A DNA stretch of 64,000 nucleotides from positions 868,001-932,000 of the forward strand of contig NZ_QKWN01000001.1 in assembly GCF_007279655.1 (NCBI RefSeq), written 5' to 3'. Both the position numbers and the translations under genes were made by a program. Each line of letters starts with the position of its first letter. Position 1 is the first letter of the stretch. This document shows positions 1-8,018 of the stretch, piece after piece. The notes beneath the pieces were generated by a model. That model was not told where the DNA came from. It made no database searches and was given only the letters and a program-made list of their open reading frames with translations. The DNA is from Robertkochia solimangrovi. GTDB taxonomy: Bacteria; Bacteroidota; Bacteroidia; Flavobacteriales; Flavobacteriaceae.

Positions 1-669
1 AGAAACAGCAGCGGTTACATGAGTAAGGATCTTTTCGATCGATTTTGAAGCATCGTCATTTGATGGGATCACGTAATCAACCTCTCTTGGGTCTGAGTTC
101 GTATCCACCATCGCAAAGATTGGAATGTTTAATTTTTGTGCTTCTTTAACAGCTATGTGCTCACGCATGGTGTCAACGATAAAGATCGCACCAGGTAAAC
201 GGGTCATGTCTGAAATTGAACCAAGGTTTTTTTCAAGCTTGGCTCTTAAACGATCAACTTGTAATTTTTCTTTTTTAGAAAGGGTATCAAAAGTACCGTC
301 CTTCTTCATTCTGTCGATAGCAGCCATTTTCTTAACTGCTTTTCTGATAGTAACGAAGTTGGTAAGCATACCACCTGGCCAACGCTCAGTGATGTAAGGC
401 ATGTTTACACCTCCTGCTTTTTCAGCAACGATATCCTTAGCTTGTTTTTTGGTAGCTACGAAAAGAATCTTTCTACCAGAAGCTGCGATCTTCTTAAGGG
501 CTTCATTCGCCTCTTCAAGTTTGGCAGCAGTTTTGTATAAATTGATTACGTGGATCCCGTTACGCTCCATGTAGATGTAAGGAGCCATGTTTGGATTCCA
601 CTTTCTGGTAAGGTGTCCGAAGTGTACACCTGCTTCCAGTAAATCTTTAACTTCTATGTTATTTGCCAT
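1..669 (-). CDS. rpsB: 30S ribosomal protein S2 (3'-truncated by window edge)
   Basis: Component of the small ribosomal subunit. Reading the minus strand from the ATG at 667-669 gives MANNIEVKDLLEAGVHFGHL and then RKWNPNMAPYIYMERNGIHV, the classic S2 opening. Further on come LYKTAAKLEEANEALKKIA, ERWPGGMLTNF and IFIVDTMREH, all typical of S2. The frame stays open for 223 codons to base 1, so the C-terminus and stop lie outside the window. It is the third gene of rplM-rpsI-rpsB; in Bacteroidota tsf usually follows, beyond the left edge. A roughly 170 nt gap with hairpins separates it from rpsI, so it may have its own leader. The identification is secure. Confidence 0.97.
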   Translation of the reverse strand, partial: MANNIEVKDLLEAGVHFGHLTRKWNPNMAPYIYMERNGIHVINLYKTAAKLEEANEALKKIAASGRKILFVATKKQAKDIVAEKAGGVNMPYITERWPGGMLTNFVTIRKAVKKMAAIDRMKKDGTFDTLSKKEKLQVDRLRAKLEKNLGSISDMTRLPGAIFIVDTMREHIAVKEAQKLNIPIFAMVDTNSDPREVDYVIPSNDDASKSIEKILTHVTAAVS

Positions 670-739
670 TTTTCTTAATAGTTTACGTTCCGTTGGAAAA
701 TTTAGCAATGTTGAAGTGGTCACTTTTCAGATCGCCATC

Positions 740-820
740 AGCATTTGGATGCTAAACTAATCTCCGCCTGAAGCGGATCAACGACATTAATTTTTTTCAA
801 TAAAGAATGAACAATTGTTC
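740..820 (-). promoter_or_regulatory. Structured rpsI-rpsB spacer (hairpins, palindrome)
   Basis: The 171 bp between rpsI and rpsB carries three symmetric elements: AGCAT/ATGCT (740-744/749-753), TCCGC/GCGGA (763-767/773-777) and the perfect 12-bp palindrome GAACAATTGTTC (809-820). On the minus strand these would form hairpins in the 5' region of rpsB. S2 synthesis is autogenously controlled in some bacteria. Whether this spacer does that here is inference. I saw no exact TAnnTTTG promoter in it. Confidence 0.35.
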
Positions 821-840
821 TGTATAGTTCTGATAACGTA

Positions 841-1227
841 TTAACGTTTAGAGAACTGGAATTTCTTACGAGCTTTCTTCTGACCGAATTTCTTACGTTC
901 AACCATTCTAGGATCTCTGGTTAGAAGACCTTCTGGTTTAAGAGAACCTCTGTTTTCAGCATCGATCTCGCAAAGCGCTCTGGAGATCGCTAGACGGATC
1001 GCCTCAGCCTGACCAGTTACACCACCACCGTAAACATTAACTTTAACGTCAAATGCTTCTTCGTTGTCTGTAAGTGTAAAAGGTTGCTTAACCTTGTACT
1101 GAAGTGTTGCAGTTCCGAAGTACTGCGATAAATCTTTTTTGTTGATGGTGATGTCTCCTTTTCCTTCAGAAACATACACTCTTGCAACTGCAGTTTTTCT
1201 TCTGCCGATTTTGTGAACTACTTCCAT
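841..1227 (-). CDS. rpsI: 30S ribosomal protein S9
   Basis: Small-subunit protein whose basic C-terminal tail reaches the P-site tRNA. The 128-residue product starts MEVVHKIGRRKTAVARVYV and ends KKARKKFQFSKR, both diagnostic of S9, and contains the family's GGGVTGQAEAIRLAISRAL stretch. Its length is normal. The ATG overlaps the rplM stop by one base (TAATG), which suggests translational coupling. It is the middle gene of rplM-rpsI-rpsB and is transcribed from the promoter upstream of rplM. Confidence 0.98.
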   Translation of the reverse strand: MEVVHKIGRRKTAVARVYVSEGKGDITINKKDLSQYFGTATLQYKVKQPFTLTDNEEAFDVKVNVYGGGVTGQAEAIRLAISRALCEIDAENRGSLKPEGLLTRDPRMVERKKFGQKKARKKFQFSKR

Positions 1228-1682
1228 TATTTAAGATCGTTTAAATTAATTGCAGTTGGCTTCTGAGCTTCCTGATTGTGCTCAGTACCAGCATACACTT
1301 TTAAATTACGGAAAAGGGCTGCACCAAGTTTGTTCTTAGGTAACATACCTTTAACTGATTTTTCAATCAAACGTGCAGGATCCTTGCTGAATAGCTCGGT
1401 TGCAGTTTGAACTCTCTGACCCCCTGGGTATCCGGTATGGCGAACGTATTGTTTTGCCTCCCATTTGTTACCGGTCAAGTTGACTTTCTCAGCATTGATA
1501 ATTACAACATTATCTCCACAGTCAACGTGCGGGGTGTAATTGGGCTTGTACTTTCCTCTTAGCAATTTTGCTACTTTAGATGAAAGACGTCCCAGCGACT
1601 GACCTTCAGCGTCAACTAAAACCCACTGCTTGTCTACAGTTGCTTTGTTCGCTGAAATTGTTTTGTAGCTTAATGTATCCAC
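1227..1682 (-). CDS. rplM: 50S ribosomal protein L13
   Basis: Early-assembly large-subunit protein. Conserved stretches are LVDAEGQSLGRLSSKVAKLL, DNVVIINAEKVNLTGNKW, RHTGYPGGQR and AVKGMLP-like KGMLPKNKLG. I place the start at GTG 1682 (VDTLSYKTISANKATV), which matches the usual flavobacterial N-terminus and gives 151 residues. An in-frame ATG at 1712 would add ten atypical residues and would begin close behind a leader hairpin. It is the first gene of the operon and is one-base-overlapped by rpsI. The strong promoter lies at 1751-1781. The start codon is less certain than the gene. Confidence 0.95.
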   Translation of the reverse strand: MDTLSYKTISANKATVDKQWVLVDAEGQSLGRLSSKVAKLLRGKYKPNYTPHVDCGDNVVIINAEKVNLTGNKWEAKQYVRHTGYPGGQRVQTATELFSKDPARLIEKSVKGMLPKNKLGAALFRNLKVYAGTEHNQEAQKPTAINLNDLK

Positions 1683-1717
1683 ACTAATTTCTTTAATAAT
1701 TAAACATTCCATTCCTG

Positions 1718-1738
1718 TCCGATTTGCGATAGATCGGA
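1718..1738 (-). promoter_or_regulatory. Hairpin in the rplM leader
   Basis: Inverted arms TCCGAT/ATCGGA (1718-1723/1733-1738) with a 9-nt loop lie between the predicted transcription start (about 1744) and the rplM start. L13 regulates its own operon in some bacteria, so an autoregulatory site is possible. Only the hairpin itself is seen. Confidence 0.35.
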
Positions 1739-1750
1739 TTTACAGGGGTG

Positions 1751-1781
1751 CAAATGTACAATTATTCAAGAAAATAACAAA
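1751..1781 (-). promoter_or_regulatory. Promoter of rplM-rpsI-rpsB
   Basis: On the minus strand TTTG (1778-1781) is followed after exactly 19 bp by TACATTTG (1751-1758). This is a full match to the Bacteroidota primary-sigma consensus (TTTG, N19, TAnnTTTG). It is the best promoter match in the window and fits a highly expressed ribosomal operon. Confidence 0.8.
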
Positions 1782-1819
1782 TACCTGAATCAATATTATT
1801 CGTGCAGTAAAACATATTG

Positions 1820-1898
1820 GGTTATAGCAGGTTAATGCGATTACCATGGAAATTCGCTTATTTGCCTGTATACACGGCTTTATCTGACTGCTATAACC
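1820..1898. repeat. 79-bp element bounded by 11-bp perfect inverted repeats
   Basis: GGTTATAGCAG (1820-1830) and CTGCTATAACC (1888-1898) are perfect inverted copies separated by 57 bp. The element lies 12 bp past the polA stop and upstream of the rplM promoter. There is no T-run as in a normal terminator and no obvious target-site duplication. It may be a 3' mRNA structure of polA or a miniature-element remnant. Confidence 0.5.
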
Positions 1899-1910
1899 GT
1901 AGTGTTTTTC

Positions 1911-4733
1911 TTAATGTGCTTCGAGCCAGTTAGATCCTGTACCAGCCTCGACCTTTAGTGGAACCTGTAGTTTCCATGCGTTCTCCATTTCTGAAACGAT
2001 CATTGATCTTACCTGATCTAACTCTGGTTTGTATACGTCGAATACCAATTCATCATGTACCTGAAGCAGCATTTTAGTCTTGTAGTTTTCCTGTTCAAGT
2101 TTGTTGTAGATATTTATCATTGCGATTTTTATGATGTCTGCTGCACTTCCCTGAATCGGGGCATTTACAGCATTTCGCTCTGCTGCACCTTTTACAACCT
2201 GATTGCGGGAATTGATGTCATTGAGATAACGTCGTCTGCCCAGGATCGTTTCTACATAGCCATGCTCGCGGGCAAAAGCTATCTGCTTGTTTATATACTC
2301 CTTTAATTTCGGGTAGTTCTCATAATAAGTGTCGATCAGCTCCTTGGCTTCTGTTCGGTTCAGATCCGTTTGATTGCTGAGTCCGAAGGCCGACACTCCG
2401 TATATGATACCGAAATTTACGGTTTTTGCGTTGCTTCTTTGTTCGCGTGTCACTTCTTCCAGTGGCACCTTGAAAACCCTTGCTGCTGTAGCAGCGTGAA
2501 TGTCTGCTCCGTCTCGGAAAGCCTGTATCATATTCTCTTCCTCACTCAGGGCTGCAATGATCCGAAGTTCGATTTGAGAATAATCGGCAGCGAGCAGGAT
2601 GTAATCTTCATTTCTGGGTATAAATGCTTTTCGTACCTGGCGACCTCTCTCAGTTCGTATCGGAATATTCTGCAGGTTAGGATTATTAGAACTTAATCTT
2701 CCTGTGGCGGCCACTGCCTGAGCATACACCGTATGGATACGATGCGTCTTTTTATTGATCTCGTTCGGTAAGGCATCTACATAGGTGCTTAATAATTTGT
2801 TCAACTGGCGCCATTCCAGGATGTCTGCCACGATCTGGTGATCCTTTGCTAAATAAGACAAGACATCTTCTGCAGTTGAATATTGTCCTGTTTTGGTCTT
2901 TTTGGGCTTGTCAACCAGGTTTAATTTATCGAAAAGAATCGGTCCGAGCTGCTTGGGTGAGGCCAGGTTGAATTCTTCTCCAGCCTGTTCATAGATCGAA
3001 GCCTCAAGTCGGGAAATGTCTTTTTTCAAAACCTCTGACAAGGTTTTTAAGTAAGCTGCATCAAGATTTATCCCTTCGATCTCCATGGCAGCGAGAACTT
3101 TGACCAAGGGTGATTCTGTTTCCCGGAATAGTTTCTCAGCATTGCGTTTCGGGAGTTCTGCCTCAAAAAGATTCTTAAGCTGTAGCGTAATGTCAGCATC
3201 TTCTACAGCATATTCAGTTTGTTCGGCAAGTGGAACACTTCTCATGGATCGCTGGTTCTTCCCTTTTTTACCGATCAGCTTTTCTATGGGTACCGGACTA
3301 TAATTCAGATAGGTTTCGGCCAGTACATCCATATTATGGCGCATATCCGGATTGATAAGGTAGTGGGCGATCATCGTGTCGAAAACCGGACCGTTTACCT
3401 TGATGTTATAATTGGATAAGACTTTGATGTCGTATTTCAGATTCTGACCGGTCTTTTCGATTTGCTCCGATTCAAAGAAGGGTCTGAACTCTTCCAGTAT
3501 CTGTTGTGTCTCCTCATTATCTTCCGGGAATGCCAGGTAATAACCCTTTCCGGGTTCCCATGAAAACGCACAACCTACTATCTCAGCTTCCAGTGCCTTA
3601 ATACTGGTGGTCTCGGTGTCAAAGCAAACGCTGGTTTGCTCCATCAATTTACCCAACAGTAGTTTTCTGCTCAGTGCGGAATCGACGAGCTGATAAGAAT
3701 GCGCTATTTCGGAAATGTTTTTAAAGCCTCCGGTATCTGTTACAGGGCCTGATTCGGTAGCGCCGCTTCCGAAAAGGTCGTACTGTACGTTGAGATCGTC
3801 ATTTACCGCCTGTGAAGCCGTGTTTTCCTCAACGCTTCCTTCGGGAGAATAATTGAAGGTTCGCATTAGATTTTCTGCGAGGCGTCTGAATTCGAGTTCC
3901 TGAAAGATCTCTTTCACCTTATCGAAATCGGGAGTGTTCAATTCGAAATCCTCTTCGTGGAAAGTAACCGGAACATCGGTTAAGATTCTTGCGAGCTTTT
4001 TGGAAAGGATCCCCAGTTCGGCATTTTCCGCAACTTTCTCCTTCATTTTACCCTTTAATTTTGAGGTATTCTCAAGTAGGGCTTCCATGCTTCCAAACTC
4101 TTTAAGGAATTTTTTCGCTGTTTTTTCTCCAACTCCCGGTAACCCCGGGATATTGTCCACTGCATCACCCATCATGCCCAGGAAATCGATTACCTGCTCC
4201 GGGCGCTCTACTTCGAATTTCTCGCATACCTCCGGGATACCCCATATCTCGATTCCATTTCCCATACGGGCAGGGCGATACATGAATATATTGTCTGAAA
4301 CCAGTTGAGCGAAATCCTTATCCGGAGTAACCATGAAGGTTTTGTACCCTGCTGTTTCAGCCTGCTTTGCTAATGTACCGATGATGTCGTCTGCTTCAAA
4401 TCCGGATTTTTCAATCACCGGAATATGCATGGCCTTTAAGATCTCCTGAATGATAGGTACGGCGATACGTATCGCTTCGGGCGTTTCATCACGGTTTGCC
4501 TTATAGGCTTCGAACATCTCTGAACGAAATTCGCTTCCACCTTTGTCAAATGCGACTGCAAGATGATCCGGCTTTTCCCTTTTGATCACATCGAGCAAGG
4601 AATTCATAAAGCCCATTACCGCCGAGGTGTCCATTCCTTTTGAATTGATCCTTGGATTTTTTATGAATGCGTAATAGCCTCTGAATATCAGCGCGTAAGC
4701 GTCAAGTAAGAATAGTCGTTTTTGTTCAGACAT
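1911..4733 (-). CDS. polA: DNA polymerase I
   Basis: Repair polymerase that also removes Okazaki primers. The 940 residues show the full three-domain form. Residues 1 to about 290 are the 5'-3' nuclease (LFLLDAYALIFRGYYAF; DADDIIGT-like FEADDIIGTLA; GLPGVGEKTAKKFL). Residues about 350-530 are the 3'-5' exonuclease, with DTETT and LKYDIKVL intact, so proofreading should be active. Residues about 560-940 are the polymerase (motif A AADYSQIELR, O-helix RSNAKTVNFGIIYG, motif C QVHDELVFD). The start ATG 4733 is directly behind a TAAATTTG -7-like box (4744-4751, minus strand), which would give a very short or absent 5' UTR. It is monocistronic as far as can be seen. Confidence 0.98.
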   Translation of the reverse strand: MSEQKRLFLLDAYALIFRGYYAFIKNPRINSKGMDTSAVMGFMNSLLDVIKREKPDHLAVAFDKGGSEFRSEMFEAYKANRDETPEAIRIAVPIIQEILKAMHIPVIEKSGFEADDIIGTLAKQAETAGYKTFMVTPDKDFAQLVSDNIFMYRPARMGNGIEIWGIPEVCEKFEVERPEQVIDFLGMMGDAVDNIPGLPGVGEKTAKKFLKEFGSMEALLENTSKLKGKMKEKVAENAELGILSKKLARILTDVPVTFHEEDFELNTPDFDKVKEIFQELEFRRLAENLMRTFNYSPEGSVEENTASQAVNDDLNVQYDLFGSGATESGPVTDTGGFKNISEIAHSYQLVDSALSRKLLLGKLMEQTSVCFDTETTSIKALEAEIVGCAFSWEPGKGYYLAFPEDNEETQQILEEFRPFFESEQIEKTGQNLKYDIKVLSNYNIKVNGPVFDTMIAHYLINPDMRHNMDVLAETYLNYSPVPIEKLIGKKGKNQRSMRSVPLAEQTEYAVEDADITLQLKNLFEAELPKRNAEKLFRETESPLVKVLAAMEIEGINLDAAYLKTLSEVLKKDISRLEASIYEQAGEEFNLASPKQLGPILFDKLNLVDKPKKTKTGQYSTAEDVLSYLAKDHQIVADILEWRQLNKLLSTYVDALPNEINKKTHRIHTVYAQAVAATGRLSSNNPNLQNIPIRTERGRQVRKAFIPRNEDYILLAADYSQIELRIIAALSEEENMIQAFRDGADIHAATAARVFKVPLEEVTREQRSNAKTVNFGIIYGVSAFGLSNQTDLNRTEAKELIDTYYENYPKLKEYINKQIAFAREHGYVETILGRRRYLNDINSRNQVVKGAAERNAVNAPIQGSAADIIKIAMINIYNKLEQENYKTKMLLQVHDELVFDVYKPELDQVRSMIVSEMENAWKLQVPLKVEAGTGSNWLEAH

Positions 4734-4850
4734 GATTTTGCAACAAATTTATTTCGGTAAAAATAAGGAAGTTTTTAACGAATAGGGTGTAATTTCAAGG
4801 CAAATAAATTGCGTATTTTTAAGGGGAGTGCCTCTTTAAAGCTAAATTAT

Positions 4851-5576
4851 ATGAGAACAGAAATTTGTGCATCTTCGCTTCGTTCGGCAATCAATGCGGC
4901 TGAGGCCGGAGCCGATCGGATCGAACTATGCAGTGAACTTTTACTTGGAGGTGTAACACCTTCTTACGGGATGATCCGGGAAGTGGTTCGTAAGATCGAT
5001 ATACCGGTTTATGTTTTGATCAGGCCCAGAAGCGGAAATTTCACCTACACGGCGGAAGAACTCGAAATCATGAGAAATGATATTCGAATGTGTGCTGAAC
5101 TGGGTTGTAAGGGTGTGGTGAGCGGTGTCCTTAAAAAAGATCATACCATAGATTCAGTGGCTACTGCCGGATTGATGGAAGCTGCCGGCGAAATGGATTT
5201 TACCTTTCATCGGGGATTCGACTGGACACCCGACCAGAAGGATGCTGCAACAAGACTTGTGAACATTGGCTGCAAGCGGGTTTTGAGTAGTGGCGGTATG
5301 CCTTCTGCACATGAAGGAATTGATAGGCTGATTTTCCTGGATCGTATTTTTATGGATACACTGACGATAATGCCTGGAGGGGGGATTAATGAACGCAATA
5401 TCGGAGCTTTTAAAAAAGCTGGATTTAGGGAGATACATTTTTCGGCCTCCGTGATGCATCGTTCAGACGAGGCGAAGCCGGCAATTTCCTTTATGCCGCA
5501 AAGTCTCCCTGATGACCAGACATTTTATTTTTCTGATAAAGAGAAGATTAAAAGAATGGTAAACTTAGTTAAATAA
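4851..5576 (+). CDS. cutC: CutC family protein (copper homeostasis)
   Basis: TIM-barrel cytoplasmic protein of the CutC family, associated with copper tolerance; its biochemical activity is not well settled. Diagnostic stretches are EICASSLRSAINAAEAGADR, IELCSELLLGGVTPS, VYVLIRPRSGNF, FHRGFDWTPD and RVLSSGGMPSA. I choose ATG 4851 (MRTEICASS), giving 241 residues; an upstream in-frame ATG at 4809 would add 14 residues not typical of the family. It is divergent from polA. Confidence 0.92.
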   Translation: MRTEICASSLRSAINAAEAGADRIELCSELLLGGVTPSYGMIREVVRKIDIPVYVLIRPRSGNFTYTAEELEIMRNDIRMCAELGCKGVVSGVLKKDHTIDSVATAGLMEAAGEMDFTFHRGFDWTPDQKDAATRLVNIGCKRVLSSGGMPSAHEGIDRLIFLDRIFMDTLTIMPGGGINERNIGAFKKAGFREIHFSASVMHRSDEAKPAISFMPQSLPDDQTFYFSDKEKIKRMVNLVK

Positions 5577-5639
5577 TCTTTAAATGGTAGGTCTTGCAGC
5601 CGGATAAGGATACTTTTGTGTTAAAACGATCAAACCTAT

Positions 5640-6881
5640 ATGTCCCGATTTTTTATTTTTCTCGGTATACTATATCTCATAGGAACATTTTATGGATTCC
5701 AGGCCTTCCGGACACTGGTTCGTAATCCATATATACAGGTTTTCTATATTCTTATTTTCCTGGCGGTGCTGGCTAATGTTTATTTTCAATTCAGCAATTT
5801 TGACCGCTCTCAGGGAATGTCTCCTTCGATGGGAATTTCGGTAGGGTTGTTTCTGGCGTTTATGGCACTTGGTTTTTGTTCCGGGATCTTTATGCTGATC
5901 GAAGATGTGATCCGTGGCTTCAGTTGGGTGATCTCTAAAACAGGTACCGGATCCGGAAATGATACAGTGGTTTCCTTTCCGTCCCGACGAAAATTTGTCA
6001 GTCAGATCGCACTGGGGATAGCGGCAATACCCTTCACGTCACTTCTTTATGGAATGTATAAAGGGAAATATGATTTTCAGGTGATGAAATATACCCTGGA
6101 ATTCGATGATCTTCCCGAAGCCTTTGACGGGTACAGGATCACTCAGATATCCGATATTCACAGTGGTAGTTTCGATAATCATAAGATGGTGGAATATGCG
6201 GTTGATCTCATTAACAAACAGGAGTCAGATGTACTTCTCTTTACTGGTGATATCGTAAATAGTGTGGCTCGGGAACTCTATCCCTGGAAAGAAACGTTCT
6301 CCAGACTGAAGGCAAAAGATGGAGTCTTTTCAGTTTTAGGGAATCATGATTATGGTGATTATGCGGAATGGCCTACCGAGGAAGACAAAGCAGCAAATCT
6401 GGATGAGCTGAAAGAACTACAGAAGGAGATGGGCTTTGATCTTTTGCTGAATGAAAGCCGGTATTTAGAGCGTGGAAACGACAGAATCGCCCTGGTTGGT
6501 GTTGAGAATTGGGGAGCCGGAGGCTTTAAGAAAGCCGGGGATCTTAATAAGGCTGTTTCCGGAATTTCAGGAGAAGATTTTAAGGTGCTGATGAGTCATG
6601 ATCCTACCCATTGGGAATTTGAAGTACTGCCGCATGATTATCATTTCCATCTCACGTTGAGCGGGCATACCCATGGGATGCAATTTGGAGTAGAGATACC
6701 TGGTTGGATCAAATGGAGTCCGGCGAAATACCGCTATAAACAATGGGCGGGAATCTATGAACAACTCGGACAGTATATCAATGTGAATCGCGGACTCGGC
6801 TATATTGGTTATCCCGGAAGAGTGGGTATCTGGCCTGAGATTACCGTCATCGAATTAAAGCGAAAAAACACCCTTGCCTAA
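5640..6881 (+). CDS. Membrane metallophosphoesterase (YkuE/YaeI-like)
   Basis: Predicted membrane-anchored calcineurin-like phosphoesterase of 413 residues. The first 150 residues hold about four hydrophobic segments (near 3-20, 30-50, 64-87 and 120-140). The catalytic domain carries the dimetal signature in order: QISDIHSGSF, LLFTGDIVN, VLGNHDYGDY, MSHDPTHWE and LSGHTHGMQFG, so all expected metal ligands are present. YkuE-type homologues act on lipid or cell-envelope phosphoesters; the substrate here is unknown. A TACTTTTG -7 element lies at 5611-5618. It stands alone between cutC and a thioredoxin-fold gene on the same strand. Confidence 0.9.
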   Translation: MSRFFIFLGILYLIGTFYGFQAFRTLVRNPYIQVFYILIFLAVLANVYFQFSNFDRSQGMSPSMGISVGLFLAFMALGFCSGIFMLIEDVIRGFSWVISKTGTGSGNDTVVSFPSRRKFVSQIALGIAAIPFTSLLYGMYKGKYDFQVMKYTLEFDDLPEAFDGYRITQISDIHSGSFDNHKMVEYAVDLINKQESDVLLFTGDIVNSVARELYPWKETFSRLKAKDGVFSVLGNHDYGDYAEWPTEEDKAANLDELKELQKEMGFDLLLNESRYLERGNDRIALVGVENWGAGGFKKAGDLNKAVSGISGEDFKVLMSHDPTHWEFEVLPHDYHFHLTLSGHTHGMQFGVEIPGWIKWSPAKYRYKQWAGIYEQLGQYINVNRGLGYIGYPGRVGIWPEITVIELKRKNTLA

Positions 6882-6973
6882 AGTCACCTCTTACCCTAAA
6901 TGTCAGTGTTAATGCGGTTTTATTAGTTTTTTTATTACATTTGATCTATCAAGTTGTTAAAATTCAAATGTAT

Positions 6974-7273
6974 ATGTCAAAATTTGGCGAACTAATTGAT
7001 GTTAACATACCAGTTCTTCTGGATTTTTACACCGAATGGAATGAATCTTCCACTGCTATGCATCCTGTGCTTAGGGATGTAGCGGCAGCTTTAGGTGATA
7101 AAGCCAGAGTCATTAAAATCGACGTTGATAAGAATCAGGAACTGGCAGATGCACTTCGTGTGAAGGGTTTGCCTACATTGATGATCTATAAAAGCGGCGA
7201 GATGGTTTGGAGACAGAGTGGAGAGCAGGATGCCAATACGCTTATCGGATTGCTGCAGGAATACGTTTCCTGA
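6974..7273 (+). CDS. Thioredoxin-fold protein lacking active-site cysteines
   Basis: Small cytoplasmic protein of 99 residues with a recognisable thioredoxin fold: PVLLDFYTEWNESSTAMHPV, VIKIDVDKNQELADALRVKG and the cis-proline segment LPTLMIYKSGE. Where thioredoxins have WCGPC this protein has WNESS, and there is no cysteine anywhere in it. It cannot be a dithiol oxidoreductase and is more likely a binding or chaperone-like protein. Start: the longest frame begins with TTG 6941, which lies inside a TACATTTG promoter box (6936-6943); ATG 6968 or 6974 is therefore preferred, and MSKFGELI at 6974 fits the family best. No partner is suggested by the neighbours. Confidence 0.85.
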   Translation: MSKFGELIDVNIPVLLDFYTEWNESSTAMHPVLRDVAAALGDKARVIKIDVDKNQELADALRVKGLPTLMIYKSGEMVWRQSGEQDANTLIGLLQEYVS

Positions 7274-7360
7274 TGGAAGCTCCGCAAGTTACGTTACGCA
7301 TTTGAATCGATCGATCCCTTATCTTTTCGAAAAGCTCTTTGTGTCTTTAATTTACCTGAT

Positions 7361-8002
7361 TCAAATCGCCATAAACCGGTAGCCTTCTTCCCTGAGGTCG
7401 TTGAGTATTCTCGGTAATGAAGGTTTTAGTCTGTCAGCAGCTTTAAGGCTGTCATGAAAGACGATAATACTTCCCTTTGCTGTATTTCGCATCACATTCA
7501 TATAGCATTTTTCCGGATCGATCTTCTGATCGAAATCAGCGCTTAGTACATCGAACATGATTATGGAATAATTATCGGCGATCAGTTGATTGGTAATGCC
7601 TGTGGTGATCTTTCCGTAAGGGGGTCTGAATAGTTTGGTGTTTGCATCCTTTCCGGTATATTCACTGATGATATCTCCGGTTTTACGAACACTGTCCATG
7701 TAGGATTTATGATCGCTTTTAAGTGCATTTTCATGATGATAGGTGTGGTTTCCGATGTGGTGGCCTCGGTCAATGATCTCCCGGAACAATTCCGGGTATT
7801 CTTTTATATTTCTTCCGATACAGAAAAAGGTGGCTTTGGCATTCACCTTGTCCAGTTCATTCAATACAAAATCGGTGACTCCGGGTGTGGGGCCATCATC
7901 AAAGGTGAGGTATACCTCCTTTTCATCTGCGGGAAGATCCCAGACCAGTTTTGGCATCAGCCATTTAACCGTTCTGGGAGTTTTAATAAAATAATTCTTC
8001 AT
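7361..8002 (-). CDS. Polysaccharide deacetylase (NodB domain)
   Basis: Carbohydrate esterase family 4-like protein that would remove N-acetyl groups from an envelope polysaccharide or peptidoglycan. In 213 residues it shows motif 1 TFDDGP, motif 2 HHIGNHTYHH (metal histidines), motif 3 FRPPYG, a motif-4 region FDVLSADF without the usual DW tryptophan, and motif 5 VFHDS. No signal peptide is evident after MKNYFIKTPRTVKWL, so location is unclear. ATG 8002 is preferred over 8029, which would overlap the upstream DUF2723 gene. It lies 16 bp behind that gene on the same strand, so they are probably cotranscribed. It is convergent with the thioredoxin-fold gene. Confidence 0.92.
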   Translation of the reverse strand: MKNYFIKTPRTVKWLMPKLVWDLPADEKEVYLTFDDGPTPGVTDFVLNELDKVNAKATFFCIGRNIKEYPELFREIIDRGHHIGNHTYHHENALKSDHKSYMDSVRKTGDIISEYTGKDANTKLFRPPYGKITTGITNQLIADNYSIIMFDVLSADFDQKIDPEKCYMNVMRNTAKGSIIVFHDSLKAADRLKPSLPRILNDLREEGYRFMAI

Positions 8003-8018
8003 CGTTCTCCTGTCATGC

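Noticed and set aside
1683-1712. ATG 1712 as rplM start
   Set aside because: The added ten residues (MECLIIKEIS) do not fit the L13 N-terminus, and GTG 1682 gives the usual flavobacterial start; kept only as an alternative.
6941-6973. TTG start at 6941 for the thioredoxin-fold gene
   Set aside because: The TTG is part of the TACATTTG promoter box, so translation from it is implausible; ATG 6968 or 6974 gives the normal N-terminus.
7323-7334. Palindrome CTTTTCGAAAAG between the thioredoxin-fold and deacetylase genes
   Set aside because: Short, AT-rich, without T-run or neighbours of the same type; can arise by chance.
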